Positions 1 through 11,814 of a stretch of DNA of 54,760 bases are shown here, piece by piece. Both the position numbers and the translations under genes were made by a program. How positions within the stretch are numbered: position 1 is the stretch's first letter; every line of letters starts with the position of its first letter. The notes below the pieces were generated by a model. It saw only the letters and a program-made list of their open reading frames with translations, had not been told where the DNA came from and ran no database searches. The stretch lies in NCBI GenBank assembly GCA_903870415.1, contig CAIQDA010000192.1, forward strand, positions 1-54,760. Direction: 5' to 3'. The DNA comes from an uncultured delta proteobacterium. Its GTDB lineage: Bacteria > Myxococcota_A > Polyangia > Polyangiales > Polyangiaceae.

Positions 1-11
1 ATGTCGAAACG

Positions 12-2720
12 TTGACCTTCATCGGGCTTTCTCGTAGCCCGGCGGTCGTGACGTCGAGTGACTCGGCACCCAAGCGATCGCGCCTGCGTGCCTTTGTGGC
101 CCGGGTTCCCTGGAAGCGGGTTTGCCTCGGTGCGGCTGGTGTCGGCGTGTTGTCGCTCGTCGTGACGCTTCGCCGCGTCGGAGACGTGAAGCGTCTCGCG
201 GCGGCGCTCGAAGACGAAACCGGCGCGGTCGTCGAGGCCTCGTCGCTTCGATGGGAGCCGTCGTCCGGGGTGCTCGGAGACTTCTTCACGGGCCGCTCGC
301 TTCTCTACTTGGCGCGGGTCGCGGCGGCGGAGCCCCGTGACGTGTGGCGCGCGCGCGTTCGTCTCGGGCCGTTCGGACTCATGACCATCGCGCAGGCGGT
401 CGACATCACGGACACTCCGCTCGGCGACGACCATGCGCTCGTCGCGCGAGGACATTTTGCAGCTTTTGCGACACGCGCTTACGATCAAGAACAGGCGGTC
501 ACGCTCCTCGACCTCGATGGCGAGGGGATGCAGAACGAGTGCGATGGACTTGTAGAATGCATGCAAGCGTCCATCACCAATCTGCAAGAGTTCGGCACGC
601 GCGCCGGGGTTGGGCGTGTCGACGTCACGCTTGATCGCGCGGCGCACGCCGTGGGGCTTGAGCTTGAGGGCGACGCGGACTCGTCTCGGAGCCTTGTGAT
701 TCAAGCGGCCCTCGATACGGGCCTTGAGCGATACCGCGTGCCGCTCTCCATGGGCGAGGTGACCGATGCGATCGCAGGCGTGTCGCGCCAGCCTGGACGG
801 CATCTGCCGAAGCGCTTCATTCACTGGGCCGTCGACACGGTGCGATCGATTCCATGGATCGGCCCCGCGCCCATTGCGTGGCTTGAAGAACACGCGTTCG
901 CTGCACGCGACTCGCTCCGTCAAGCGGGCTACGCGGTGCGCGGCGTCAAAAAAGGTACCGAGGTCGACAACGCGGATGCTCCCGTGGCGGTGAAGCCTCC
1001 GCGCGTCGTGCCGCCGAGCGAACTCGTTGACAAGCTCGACGACGGTTCGTTTCCGCCGCCCGCTTTTCGACCGATCCTGAACGATGCGGAACCGGGCGAA
1101 GGCGTTTGGGTCGATGCTTCGCCGACGTGGTTGCCGCGCATCACCGAGGGCGCGCCATCGGCATTCGCAAAATCGTTCGTGCGTCCCGATGCGGAGCGTC
1201 CCGATGTGAAGGTGCTTCTTGTCTCCATCGACATGCGCCAACTCGACTTGGCGATGGAGGCGGGGGCCGAAGATCCGAAGCCTCTCGCGGGCGCGCACGG
1301 GAGCGGTCGCATACCGCGTGATCCCAAGGTATTTCCCCGTGTGCGGGCCACGTTCAACGGGGCGTTCAAGACCGAGCACGGCTTCTACGGCATGATGGTC
1401 GACAAGCGCGTGCTTCTGCCGCCGCAGCCTCGCGCGGCGAGTTTGGCGGTGCTGACCGACGGTCGCGTGGCGATGGGTTTCTGGCCGAGCGTGAAGGACA
1501 TCGAGTCGCTTCCGGTCACCGGCTGCGAGCCCGCGATGGGTCACTTGTGCGACCAGCCGCTTTCCGTTTCCTCGTTCCGGCAGAACCTCGATCCGCTGGT
1601 GGACGGCGATCTCGTGAACCCCACGAAGCGCTTCCAATGGGGTTACACGCTGCCGGGAACGAGCGTGCAAACGGAGCGTTCGGCGGTGTGCGTGCATGCC
1701 TCGGGTCATCTCATTTACGGGTGGGGCGATGACCTCAACGGGACCACGCTCGCGAAGGCGCTTCGTGCCGCGGGCTGTCGTCACGCGATGCACCTCGACA
1801 TGAACCCGCATCACACGGGCTTCGCGTTCACGAACGTCGAGTCGGTCAAGCCACGAAAGCTCAAGGCGGAGCTGCTCTCGCCAACGATGACGATTCAGCC
1901 TGACCGCTACGTAAACGGATCGCCGAAAGACTTCTTCTACCTGCTCGTGCGCAGTGGTCTGCCGCCCGCACCCGAGGGTTTTGCCTGGTCGAAAGCGCCA
2001 GGTCCGCAGCCGTCGCCCGTGTTCGTGCCTGCGGTGTGGGACGCCAAGCTCGACGGTCTCTTGCTCGGAGACTTGAACCTTGCGCGCCTCGACATCACCT
2101 CACTCGACGGTGACCGCACCGAGTGGCGCGTGCGTGCGGGAACGAAGGAACTCGCCAGTGGCACAGGCGTCGAACCGGCCCGCGATCTCGACGACGGTGC
2201 GCATGCGCGTTCGCTCGCGAGCATCCGTATCGGTGTGCTCGCAGACGATCGTGCCTTCGGACTCATCACCGGCGGCCACATCACCCGTCCGCGACAACGC
2301 GAGATCGAAGACAGTGCGTGGCTCATCGCAGAGCCCGGAGAGTCCCTTCGCATCATCGACGACCCCACGACGCTTCGCGACGCGGACGCGGTCGAACTCC
2401 TTCGCGTTCTGCACGGCGGCAAGCTCGTGGACGCGAAGAAATTCCGCGCAGGCGCCAAGCTCGTCATCGGGATCACGAAGGAACGCCGCGTCGTCGCCGT
2501 GCGCGATCCGCAAGGCGATTTGCAGCTTATGGCGAAGGCGTTGCAGCTTCTTGGGTGCGACGAAGCAGTCCTCGCCGATCGCGGCATCGGAGCCTCTGCA
2601 AAGCTCACGCATCGCGCCGGCGACGACGAAGGGGAAGGTCGACTTGTGGCCCTTGCGCGTACGGAGTTGCCGCGGGCGTTTCGCTTTAAGACCGCGGAGC
2701 CGCCCGCGAAGGGCAAGTAG
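12..2720 (+). CDS. Phosphodiester glycosidase (NAGPA/DUF2233-like) domain protein with N-terminal TM segment
   Basis: 902-aa ORF; N-terminal hydrophobic segment; region RVRATFNGAFKTEHGFYGMMVDKRVLLPP...LAVLTDGRVAMGFW and GTTLAKALRAAGCRHAMHLDMNPHHTGF resemble the NAGPA-type fold. Start uncertain (TTG at 12 or GTG at 48). Confidence 0.6.
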   Translation: MTFIGLSRSPAVVTSSDSAPKRSRLRAFVARVPWKRVCLGAAGVGVLSLVVTLRRVGDVKRLAAALEDETGAVVEASSLRWEPSSGVLGDFFTGRSLLYLARVAAAEPRDVWRARVRLGPFGLMTIAQAVDITDTPLGDDHALVARGHFAAFATRAYDQEQAVTLLDLDGEGMQNECDGLVECMQASITNLQEFGTRAGVGRVDVTLDRAAHAVGLELEGDADSSRSLVIQAALDTGLERYRVPLSMGEVTDAIAGVSRQPGRHLPKRFIHWAVDTVRSIPWIGPAPIAWLEEHAFAARDSLRQAGYAVRGVKKGTEVDNADAPVAVKPPRVVPPSELVDKLDDGSFPPPAFRPILNDAEPGEGVWVDASPTWLPRITEGAPSAFAKSFVRPDAERPDVKVLLVSIDMRQLDLAMEAGAEDPKPLAGAHGSGRIPRDPKVFPRVRATFNGAFKTEHGFYGMMVDKRVLLPPQPRAASLAVLTDGRVAMGFWPSVKDIESLPVTGCEPAMGHLCDQPLSVSSFRQNLDPLVDGDLVNPTKRFQWGYTLPGTSVQTERSAVCVHASGHLIYGWGDDLNGTTLAKALRAAGCRHAMHLDMNPHHTGFAFTNVESVKPRKLKAELLSPTMTIQPDRYVNGSPKDFFYLLVRSGLPPAPEGFAWSKAPGPQPSPVFVPAVWDAKLDGLLLGDLNLARLDITSLDGDRTEWRVRAGTKELASGTGVEPARDLDDGAHARSLASIRIGVLADDRAFGLITGGHITRPRQREIEDSAWLIAEPGESLRIIDDPTTLRDADAVELLRVLHGGKLVDAKKFRAGAKLVIGITKERRVVAVRDPQGDLQLMAKALQLLGCDEAVLADRGIGASAKLTHRAGDDEGEGRLVALARTELPRAFRFKTAEPPAKGK

Positions 2721-2759
2721 CGCGCGCCTATCACTCGCCTTGGCACTCGCCTGGCCGCT

Positions 2760-4793
2760 CTACTTGGCGCTCTTCAAGTGCTTCTCAAAGAAGGCGAGCG
2801 CGTGACCGATCATCTTCACGCGGTTTTCCTTCTTCTGTGCGCCGTGGCCTTCGTCCGGAAAGATCATCAAGTCCGAGGGAATTCCGCGGCTTGAGAAGGC
2901 CTCGTGGATTTGAATGGCCTCGCCGACGGGTACGCGCGGGTCGGTGGCACCTTGAAGCACGAGGAGCGGAGCGGTCGCCTTCGCGATGTGTGTCGTGGGG
3001 GAAAGTTCGACGAGCGCGTCGCGATCTTTCACCGGGTCGCCGTACTCGCTGATGCGAAGCGCGCGGCGGTAGGGCGCCGTGTTTTCGAGGAAGGTCACGA
3101 GGTTCGAAATGCCCACGACGTCGACGCCGCAGTCGTACGTGCCTGCGAACATCGTCATGGCCATGAGCACCGAGTAGCCGCCGTATGACCCTCCATAGAC
3201 GCCAACCATCGGCGCCGTACCGCCCTGGGTAAAGCGCTTCTTGGCCCATACGCCCGCGTCGCGAATGTCCCCGATGACCTGCAATCGCTTGGGGCCGTCG
3301 TCGGCGCTGAGCCAGGTTTTTCCGTAGCCATCGCTGCCGCGAACGTTCGGCTCGACGAGCACGAAACCCGCGTCCATGAACGCTTGGGCGCCGGGGTTGA
3401 AGCCGGGTCGCGTTTGGCCTTCGGGCCCGCCGTGAAATTGCACGACGACGGGGCACGCGAGGTTCGCGCACGCGGGAGGCACGCGCACGAAGGCGGGAAT
3501 CGCGGTGCCGTCGGCGGCCGGGTAGCTCTCGAGCGTCGCGCGCACGAAGCCCGCGGGGTCGAGTTCGGGCATCGAAGGAGTCATCCACTCGGTGACTTTG
3601 GCGTCCTTGAAGTCGACGACGAAAAAGCGAAGCGGGTGCTGCCCGTCGTCCACGGTGAGTGGCGCGAAGCGACCGTCGAGCGAAGGCGCGCCCCACGAAT
3701 AGTTGTCACCTGCGGGCAGCTTCGGAAGAACGACGCTCTTGCCCGTGGCGGCGTCGAAGGCGTGGACACGACTCGCTCCAAGGGCATTTTCCACCACAAG
3801 AAGGCGCTTCTTCGCGTGGTCGAGCACAAAGCCATCGACGTCGCCCATCGCTTCCGGAGTGACCGCAGTATAGACGCCGTCTTTCCAAAAATAGACGCGA
3901 CGCTTATCGGACTTCGCATTCGTGCGCACGACGAGCGTGCCCGTGGTGGGAGCGAATTCCGCGTCGTACTCTTCGGTCTCGCCAACGCCGAGCAGCGGAG
4001 TCTTCGCCTTCGTCTTCGGGTCGAAGAGGTAGATCTCGCGAGAGAGCGACCCGGTGCTTTTCACGAGAAGCGCCATGCCGTCGTCGCGCACGTCGCCGAA
4101 ACTCCAGATGCCGTCTTCGTCAAAGACCAGTTCGCGGGCGCGGGTCGTGAGGTCGAAGCGGTAGACCGCGTAGCTGTCTTTTTTGCGATCGTTGGCCGAG
4201 TAGTAGAGCGACTTTCCATCGGGCGTGAAGCCCTCGAAGCGCGCTTGAACGCCGGCCTCGTGGAAGATGGGCGCGAGGGCTCCGCCTTGCTTTGGCTGCG
4301 TGTAAAGGCCGGGGTTTTCCTCGCCGCGGCGATCGCGCGTGACGATGAGCATCGCGCCGTCGCGGGTCTGCGTGACGATGCTCGTGCGGTCTTCGCCGCC
4401 GGTGAGCTGCGTCGGTTGGGCTCCTGCTTTGTCGAGGCGCCACGCCTGCGGGCTTCCGGTGACGGCCCACGAGAACGACAGGCTCGTGCCGTCGGGGCTC
4501 ATGCGCGCGCCGCCGGGACTGCGCACGTCTTGAAGCAAGCTGAGTTGCCGCGACACCTTCGCGTCGAGGGGCTTCACGGGAAAGCGCCCCAGGATGTCGG
4601 ACGTGACGCTCTCGAGCCCGTGCCCTGCGTAACCGCCGCGCGGAACCTTGCGGCCCTCGGCATCGAGTCGCACTTGGTTCGTGTTCTCTTGCGCGATCAC
4701 AAGCGGCGTGGCGGGAGCCGCAGGCACGGGCTGCACAGGAGAGGCGCACGCCGCGAGGGCAATCGGAAGCACGGAAACGACGCGTCGAAGCAT
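2760..4793 (-). CDS. S9 family prolyl oligopeptidase/dipeptidyl aminopeptidase, probable lipoprotein
   Basis: Lipobox-like N-terminus (VLPIALAACASP), beta-propeller-like middle, catalytic GGSYGGYS motif, C-terminal D and H (GATDPRVP, DEGHG). Confidence 0.9.
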   Translation of the reverse strand: MLRRVVSVLPIALAACASPVQPVPAAPATPLVIAQENTNQVRLDAEGRKVPRGGYAGHGLESVTSDILGRFPVKPLDAKVSRQLSLLQDVRSPGGARMSPDGTSLSFSWAVTGSPQAWRLDKAGAQPTQLTGGEDRTSIVTQTRDGAMLIVTRDRRGEENPGLYTQPKQGGALAPIFHEAGVQARFEGFTPDGKSLYYSANDRKKDSYAVYRFDLTTRARELVFDEDGIWSFGDVRDDGMALLVKSTGSLSREIYLFDPKTKAKTPLLGVGETEEYDAEFAPTTGTLVVRTNAKSDKRRVYFWKDGVYTAVTPEAMGDVDGFVLDHAKKRLLVVENALGASRVHAFDAATGKSVVLPKLPAGDNYSWGAPSLDGRFAPLTVDDGQHPLRFFVVDFKDAKVTEWMTPSMPELDPAGFVRATLESYPAADGTAIPAFVRVPPACANLACPVVVQFHGGPEGQTRPGFNPGAQAFMDAGFVLVEPNVRGSDGYGKTWLSADDGPKRLQVIGDIRDAGVWAKKRFTQGGTAPMVGVYGGSYGGYSVLMAMTMFAGTYDCGVDVVGISNLVTFLENTAPYRRALRISEYGDPVKDRDALVELSPTTHIAKATAPLLVLQGATDPRVPVGEAIQIHEAFSSRGIPSDLMIFPDEGHGAQKKENRVKMIGHALAFFEKHLKSAK

Positions 4794-4952
4794 GGCGCTA
4801 CGAGAGGTTCACCGCGCCGCAAGGTCAAGACGTTCCCTTGCAAAAATGCGCCGATTCCGTTGATGCTTGCCGTGTGCGGGCCCGGTGCCTCGTGCCGGCG
4901 CGCATGCGTTCGCGTCCCCCCATGCCGGAAACTCCGCTACGACCTCGCGCAG

Positions 4953-5813
4953 ATGAAGCGCTCGCCCATCAGTCCGCGTGTTCCGCCCACCGGCAAGCCC
5001 TGGGACGTGCCCGTGCACGCCGCGCCGCTCGTGTTCATCGACCTCGAAATGAGCGGACTCGTGCTCGGTCTCGATCGCGTCATCGAGCTGTGCATCGAGC
5101 GCGTCGAAGGTGGCGTCGTGGTGGGACGCCTCGAAAGTCTCGTGAAGCCTCCGGCGGGCGTCACGGTGCCTGCGACGGTGCATGGTCTCGACGATGCGAT
5201 GCTCGCCGACGCGCCTCCGTTCGAAGCGCTCGCGGACGAGGTGACTCGGCTGCTTTTCGGTGCCGTGGTCGTGGCGCACGCCGCCCCGTGGGACGTGGCC
5301 TTTCTCGAGGCCGAGCTTTTTTTCTGCGACAAAGCCCTGAAAATTCCGGGGTGGATCGACACGCTGGTGTTGAGCCGCCGCGCGTTTGCGTTTGAGCGTC
5401 ACTCGCTTGAGGCCCTGTGTGGCGAGTTCGGCCTCGAGCGTGCACGGGCCCATCGCGCCGGAGACGACGTGGGCGCCCTACGGCAAGTGTTTGCAAAATG
5501 CATCGAAGCCCTTGAGCCCGCCACGGTGCGTGATCTCACGGGTCTCGGCCCGCGCACGAGCAAGGTTCTCGGCGAGCTCGTCGGCCGTGCCCGCGACGCG
5601 GCGACGAAAGAGACCCCGGTGCAAGTGACCTACCGGGTGCCCGGCAAGGGTCAGCAAAAGATGCTCATGCAGGTGAAGACCGTAAGCGGCGACGACGCTC
5701 AAGGGTTCTCCATCGAGGGTTACTGCACGGCCACGCGCGGGCGCCATGTGCTGCGCCTCGAGCGCGTTGTGTCCGTGGAGTTTCCTCCACCGGCTGCGAC
5801 TACGGCGGTCTGA
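4953..5813 (+). CDS. DEDDh (DnaQ-like) 3'-5' exonuclease with C-terminal WYL-like domain
   Basis: Exo motifs FIDLEMSG, HAAPWDVAFLEAE, HRAGDDVGAL; C-terminal PVQVTYRVPGKGQQKMLMQVKTVSG...IEGYCTATRGRHVLRLERVVSV resembles WYL. ATG at 4953 in the frame of ORF 3384..5813. Confidence 0.8.
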   Translation: MKRSPISPRVPPTGKPWDVPVHAAPLVFIDLEMSGLVLGLDRVIELCIERVEGGVVVGRLESLVKPPAGVTVPATVHGLDDAMLADAPPFEALADEVTRLLFGAVVVAHAAPWDVAFLEAELFFCDKALKIPGWIDTLVLSRRAFAFERHSLEALCGEFGLERARAHRAGDDVGALRQVFAKCIEALEPATVRDLTGLGPRTSKVLGELVGRARDAATKETPVQVTYRVPGKGQQKMLMQVKTVSGDDAQGFSIEGYCTATRGRHVLRLERVVSVEFPPPAATTAV

Positions 5814-5861
5814 CGCGTGCGGGGGCGACTAAACGCCCTCTTCAGCGCTCTTCAGCCCTCC

Positions 5862-6566
5862 TCAGCCCTGCGGCAGCTCGAGGCGTTTCGTGCTGCGCAT
5901 ACTGACCGCGGTGCGCGCCAGTTCGTCGGCTTTCTCGTTGAGCGCGTGGCCAGCGTGTCCTCGCACGTACTCGAGGCGCACGTTGCCGCGCTCAACGATG
6001 CAGCGCTTCGTGAAGGCGATGAGCTCGGGGTTGGCTTTCGCCTTCCAGCCTTTTTGCAGAACGCCGATCGCGTATTGGCTGTCGGTAAACACGAGCAGAG
6101 CACCCGCCGGCGGAGCCCATTCGATCGCGCGCAAGATGGCGGTGAGCTCGCCAATGTTGTTCGTCGACGTGCCCAGGTATTCGTAGCCTTCGGCCGTGGC
6201 GCCGCCCGGGGCGACAAGCACGACGCCGCTTCCCGCGGGACCGGGGTTGCCGGAACAGGCTCCGTCCGTATACGCGACCCAGCCAACGTGTGCGCCGGGG
6301 TCGCCGGATTCATTCCGAAGCACAGCCTTCGTACGTGTCTTGGAAGCCGCTTTGGGCGCAGCTTCGGGCGCGTCGCCGAAGACTTCGTCCCCCACGAGCG
6401 GATCCGACGTCGCCTCAAGGTTGCGTGCTGCGGCGCGGTACGCCTTCGGGTGCCCGAGTCCGTAGCGAATTTCCACGCGTCCGTCGGGCTCCTTCACGAT
6501 GGTGCCGTCGTCGGCTGCCCTCGCGAGAACCCGCGTGCCGCGGAGCAGTGCCCACGTCCAAGGCAT
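5862..6566 (-). CDS. rnhA: Ribonuclease HI with ~110-aa N-terminal extension
   Basis: AYTDGACSGNPGPAGSG...NNIGELTAILRAIEW...FTDSQYAIGVLQKGW...VRGHAGHALNEKADELA. Start ATG at 6566 overlaps the upstream TGA (ATGA). Confidence 0.9.
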   Translation of the reverse strand: MPWTWALLRGTRVLARAADDGTIVKEPDGRVEIRYGLGHPKAYRAAARNLEATSDPLVGDEVFGDAPEAAPKAASKTRTKAVLRNESGDPGAHVGWVAYTDGACSGNPGPAGSGVVLVAPGGATAEGYEYLGTSTNNIGELTAILRAIEWAPPAGALLVFTDSQYAIGVLQKGWKAKANPELIAFTKRCIVERGNVRLEYVRGHAGHALNEKADELARTAVSMRSTKRLELPQG

Positions 6567-7282
6567 CAGAAGCACGTCGCAGTGAACGAGACACCGAAGG
6601 CCGCCGAGCCAACGGCGACGTCGATGCCGCTCTCGGACTTCGACGTCGACGCGGCGATGAACTGTCCCGCAACGCCGATGCCCCAGTCGCGCGAGATCAT
6701 CCACTCTTTGCCAACCATGAGCGAGAGGCCAAGGCCGCTCGAGTTGCCCTCGGAGCTGACGCTCTGGCTTGAGCCCGAGCTGCTGAACTTCTCGCGCGTG
6801 ATCCGTACGAGGCCTGCGGTGCCCGAAAGGTACAGGTTCGTTGGCATGAAGTAATACGTGGCGTTGAAGCCGAGGCCGTTGACGTTCAGGCGCGTGTTCT
6901 TCTGGTTTCCAAAGCTCGTGCCCGCGTAGTCGACCTTGGGCTCCGAAAGGCCGAAGCCGAAGAGGTCGCCGCCGAGCGAGAAGTTCGGGCTCACCGCTCC
7001 ACCGAGCGCGAACGAGTACAGCATGGCGCCGCCACTCGACGTGAGCGAGGTGCCGCTCCAGTCTTCCGCGACGCTGCCGCCGCCGATGCCGAGGGAAAGA
7101 CGGCCCATCATCCCCGTGTGGTCGTTGCCGCGAGGCGCATAACCGCCGCGTGAAGGCGCGGGCGCTTCAACGTAAGCGGGCTCCTCGTCTGCAGAGGGCT
7201 TTGCGCCAGGCGCGTACGACTGCGCGAGCGCCGGGGCGGCGAGGAGGAGCGGAGCGAGGGCGAGGAGGAGCGAACTGCGCAT
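6566..7282 (-). CDS. Secreted/outer-membrane beta-barrel-like protein
   Basis: Signal peptide MRSSLLLALAPLLLAAPALAQ; Gly/aromatic alternating strands ending in aromatic-rich C-terminus (FGVSFTATCF). Confidence 0.65.
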   Translation of the reverse strand: MRSSLLLALAPLLLAAPALAQSYAPGAKPSADEEPAYVEAPAPSRGGYAPRGNDHTGMMGRLSLGIGGGSVAEDWSGTSLTSSGGAMLYSFALGGAVSPNFSLGGDLFGFGLSEPKVDYAGTSFGNQKNTRLNVNGLGFNATYYFMPTNLYLSGTAGLVRITREKFSSSGSSQSVSSEGNSSGLGLSLMVGKEWMISRDWGIGVAGQFIAASTSKSESGIDVAVGSAAFGVSFTATCF

Positions 7283-7322
7283 GATGGCCTTGTGAAGCAG
7301 GTTCGAAAACGTGTGGAAAGTT

Positions 7323-8507
7323 TCAGGCAACGGGACGCTTCCAGCTGTCGTGGTAGCCGCGGTCTTCGAGCGCTGCGGCCTGTTCGGTCACGAGGAGCGG
7401 CTTGTCCGTGTCCATCATGACCGCGAGTTCGTCCGAGCGCGTGTGCCCAATGCTGGCCTCGTACGCGCCAGGGTGAGGAGCGTGCGGTGTGCCCGCAGGA
7501 TGAAACGAGATGGCTCCCGGACCGACGCCGCGCCGGCTGGTGAAGTTGCCGCGCAAGTAGAGGATGACTTCGTCGCAGTCGACCGACGTGTGCGGGTACG
7601 GGCAAGGGATGGCGTTCGGATGAAAGTCGAGGACCCGCGGCACGAACGAGCAGACGAGGGCGCCCTTGGCGGCGAAGGTCGCGTGGATTGTCGGGGGCAG
7701 ATGAACGAGGCCTGTTTTCGCCTGATAGCGCTCGATCGAAAACGCCCACGGGTAGACGAAGCCGTCCCAACCGACGACGTCCATGGGCGAGCGCACCATG
7801 AGCGACTCGGTGAAGCGGCCGCGGACCTTCGCGACGATCGTGTGCGGGCCTTGTAGCTCCGTGTTGAACGAGTGCACCGGTCCGTCGGGCCGCTTGAAAT
7901 CACGATGCGTGTAAGGTGCATCCATGACGAGCTGGCCGACGCCGTTGCGAAATTGCGCGGGAATATGCACGCCGCCCGAAAACTCCATGACCATCGCGCG
8001 GAGCTCGGCGCCGTCGAGATGCCAGCGGTGCACGAGGCCCTTCGGTACCCAGACGTAATCGCCCGCGTCGACCGAGAGCCAGCCGCACACGCTCTCAAGC
8101 TTGGCGCTGCCCTCGTGAATGAACCAAAGCTCGTCGCCGTCGCCGTTCGAAAAATAGACTTCGTCGCTCTTCGTTGGGCGCACGAGGAGCACGTTGACGT
8201 CGGCGTTCGTGAGAACGGGGAGGCGTGCGTCCAAAAAGGCGCCGCCTGGCGTAACTGCGTTGCTGTTGAAGAGCCGGCGCAGGATGGGATGGTTTCGGTC
8301 TTCGCTCGGAGTAGGCATCGGCCAGCCGCGGGAAGACGAAAACACGTCGAGGTGATCGGTCGTCGGGTACCGATGGTAAAAATAACTGAAGGCTCCGGCG
8401 AAGCCTCCGCGCGTGAACATCTCCTCGTAAACGAGCGAGCCGTCGGGCGCGCGAAACACCGTGTGGGGCTTGTCAGGAAACACGCCCGCGCAATGGCGAT
8501 CGATCAT
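7323..8507 (-). CDS. hmgA: Homogentisate 1,2-dioxygenase
   Basis: ORF from MIDRHCAGVFPDKPHTVFRAPDGSLVYEEMFTRGGF; cupin-like metal-binding residues; adjacent to hpd. Confidence 0.8.
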   Translation of the reverse strand: MIDRHCAGVFPDKPHTVFRAPDGSLVYEEMFTRGGFAGAFSYFYHRYPTTDHLDVFSSSRGWPMPTPSEDRNHPILRRLFNSNAVTPGGAFLDARLPVLTNADVNVLLVRPTKSDEVYFSNGDGDELWFIHEGSAKLESVCGWLSVDAGDYVWVPKGLVHRWHLDGAELRAMVMEFSGGVHIPAQFRNGVGQLVMDAPYTHRDFKRPDGPVHSFNTELQGPHTIVAKVRGRFTESLMVRSPMDVVGWDGFVYPWAFSIERYQAKTGLVHLPPTIHATFAAKGALVCSFVPRVLDFHPNAIPCPYPHTSVDCDEVILYLRGNFTSRRGVGPGAISFHPAGTPHAPHPGAYEASIGHTRSDELAVMMDTDKPLLVTEQAAALEDRGYHDSWKRPVA

Positions 8508-8535
8508 CGTGAGGTCCGTTTCGAACGCATCGCGT

Positions 8536-9699
8536 TCAGGTGGCGCCGCGAGGCTTTTCGTTGCGCTGGGCGCGCTCGATGCTCTCGAAGAGCGCGCGGA
8601 AGTTGCCGTAGCCAAAGCCCGGGTCGCCGGCGCGCTGGATGATCTCGTAGAAGAAGGGGCCCGCGCGGTGGTCGGCGTAAAGCGTGGCCGCCTCGCGGAG
8701 GAAGATCTGGAGCAGGTACCGATCGTTGGCGCCGTCGACGAGCACTTGGAGGCGCTCAAGCTCCGCGAGCTCTTCGCGCACGTTCGTGATGCCGAGCTTC
8801 GCGAGCCGCCCTGGCAGGTCTTCGTAATAAGACTTCGGCGTGTTGAGGAACTCGACGCCGCGGTCACGCAGCGTTTCGACGGTCGAGAGAATGTTCGGCA
8901 CCGCGAAGGCGATGTGCTGCACGCCGGCGCCGTGGTTGTCGTCGACGAACTTGGCGATCTGCGAGTCGCGGAAGAAGGGCCGAAGCGGCTCGTTCGTCGC
9001 GAACTTCACGCCCGAGTGCGGGTCCCACATGACGATGGAGCGCAGGCCAGAACCGCTCGCGCGCTCGGCCGCGACGTCCTTCGTGTGGAAGCTGATTTCC
9101 CAGAAGGGCTCGAAGCCGAGGACGTCCTTGTACCATGCAACAATCGGCTGCATCGTGTAGCCGTTTGACGTGATGTGATCGACCGAGGCGATGCCGAATT
9201 CGTTCGGGACGTTGCCTTCGTTGCCGAGGCCCACGTCTTCGAAGCCCGGCGCGAAGTCCCGGTAGTTCGTCTTCTCAACGAAGCGAAACGCGACGTCGCC
9301 GAGGGGCGTGGCGATTTCAACGGACCGGTAGTGCCCGCCGCGATCGTCGAACGCTTCGACCGGGTCGTGGAGGAACGTGCCGCCGCGACGATCGAGGAAC
9401 TCCATCGTGTCGTCGAGGTTCTCGACGCGGAAGCCCAGCGACATGATGCCCGCCGGGTGTCGCGTGAGGTACCGCGCGGCCTTGCTCTTGTCGGTCTCCT
9501 TCGTGGAGACGCAGACGCGGACTTGGCCTGCGCCGAAGATCTTGGAGCGCTGTCCGGAGCGGGCGACGAAGTCTTCGCGGGCCTTGGAAACCTCGCTGAA
9601 CCCAAGTTTTTGCGTGTAGAATGCAGTCGAGCGTTCGAGGTCCTCCACGCAGAAGTGGAAGTGGTCGTAGCCCAGGATGCCCAGCTTCGCGGAACTCAT
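8536..9699 (-). CDS. hpd: 4-hydroxyphenylpyruvate dioxygenase
   Basis: VOC-type sequence: YDHFHFCVEDLERSTAFYTQKLGF...GVQHIAFAVPNI...PFFYEIIQRAGDPGFGYGNFRALFESIE. Confidence 0.93.
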   Translation of the reverse strand: MSSAKLGILGYDHFHFCVEDLERSTAFYTQKLGFSEVSKAREDFVARSGQRSKIFGAGQVRVCVSTKETDKSKAARYLTRHPAGIMSLGFRVENLDDTMEFLDRRGGTFLHDPVEAFDDRGGHYRSVEIATPLGDVAFRFVEKTNYRDFAPGFEDVGLGNEGNVPNEFGIASVDHITSNGYTMQPIVAWYKDVLGFEPFWEISFHTKDVAAERASGSGLRSIVMWDPHSGVKFATNEPLRPFFRDSQIAKFVDDNHGAGVQHIAFAVPNILSTVETLRDRGVEFLNTPKSYYEDLPGRLAKLGITNVREELAELERLQVLVDGANDRYLLQIFLREAATLYADHRAGPFFYEIIQRAGDPGFGYGNFRALFESIERAQRNEKPRGAT

Positions 9700-9797
9700 G
9701 GCGCGGGAGCTAATCACAAGCAGGCGTTCCGTCGACGACGATTTGCATCGGCATTTTGCAGGCTTTCGGCGCGGTGCGTCACGTTTGCCGGTCGTAG

Positions 9798-11507
<1,710 letters not shown>

Positions 11508-11531
11508 GCGCCTTCTTCGGAGAATCAATCG

Positions 11532-11810
11532 ATGGCGAACAAGGCTGTACAGCTTATCGTCCGCGGCCGCGTGCAGGGCGTGTTCTTCCGCGCGTCGGCT
11601 CAGCGTGAGGCACGACGCCTCGGTGCAACGGGCTGGGTAAAAAATCGCAGCGACGGCAACGTCGAGATGCTGGTCGAGGGCGACGAGAACGTCATTCGCG
11701 ACGTGATGGCATGGGCCCAGCGCGGTCCGAGCGCAGCCCGCGTTGAATACGTGGACACACGCTGGAAGAGCTACACCGGCGAGTTCGACGACTTCGAGAT
11801 ACGAGACTGA
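11532..11810 (+). CDS. acyP: Acylphosphatase
   Basis: VRGRVQGVFFRASAQREARRLGATGWVKNRSDGNVEMLVEG. Confidence 0.95.
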   Translation: MANKAVQLIVRGRVQGVFFRASAQREARRLGATGWVKNRSDGNVEMLVEGDENVIRDVMAWAQRGPSAARVEYVDTRWKSYTGEFDDFEIRD

Positions 11811-11814
11811 TTCG

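Noticed and set aside
3384-4952. Upstream part of the 809-aa ORF 3384..5813
   Set aside because: Overlaps the S9 peptidase antisense; the exonuclease homology begins at the ATG at 4953.
5836-5870. Near-tandem cttcagc(c/g)ctc repeats before the rnhA stop
   Set aside because: Only about three short imperfect units; could be chance in low-complexity intergenic sequence.
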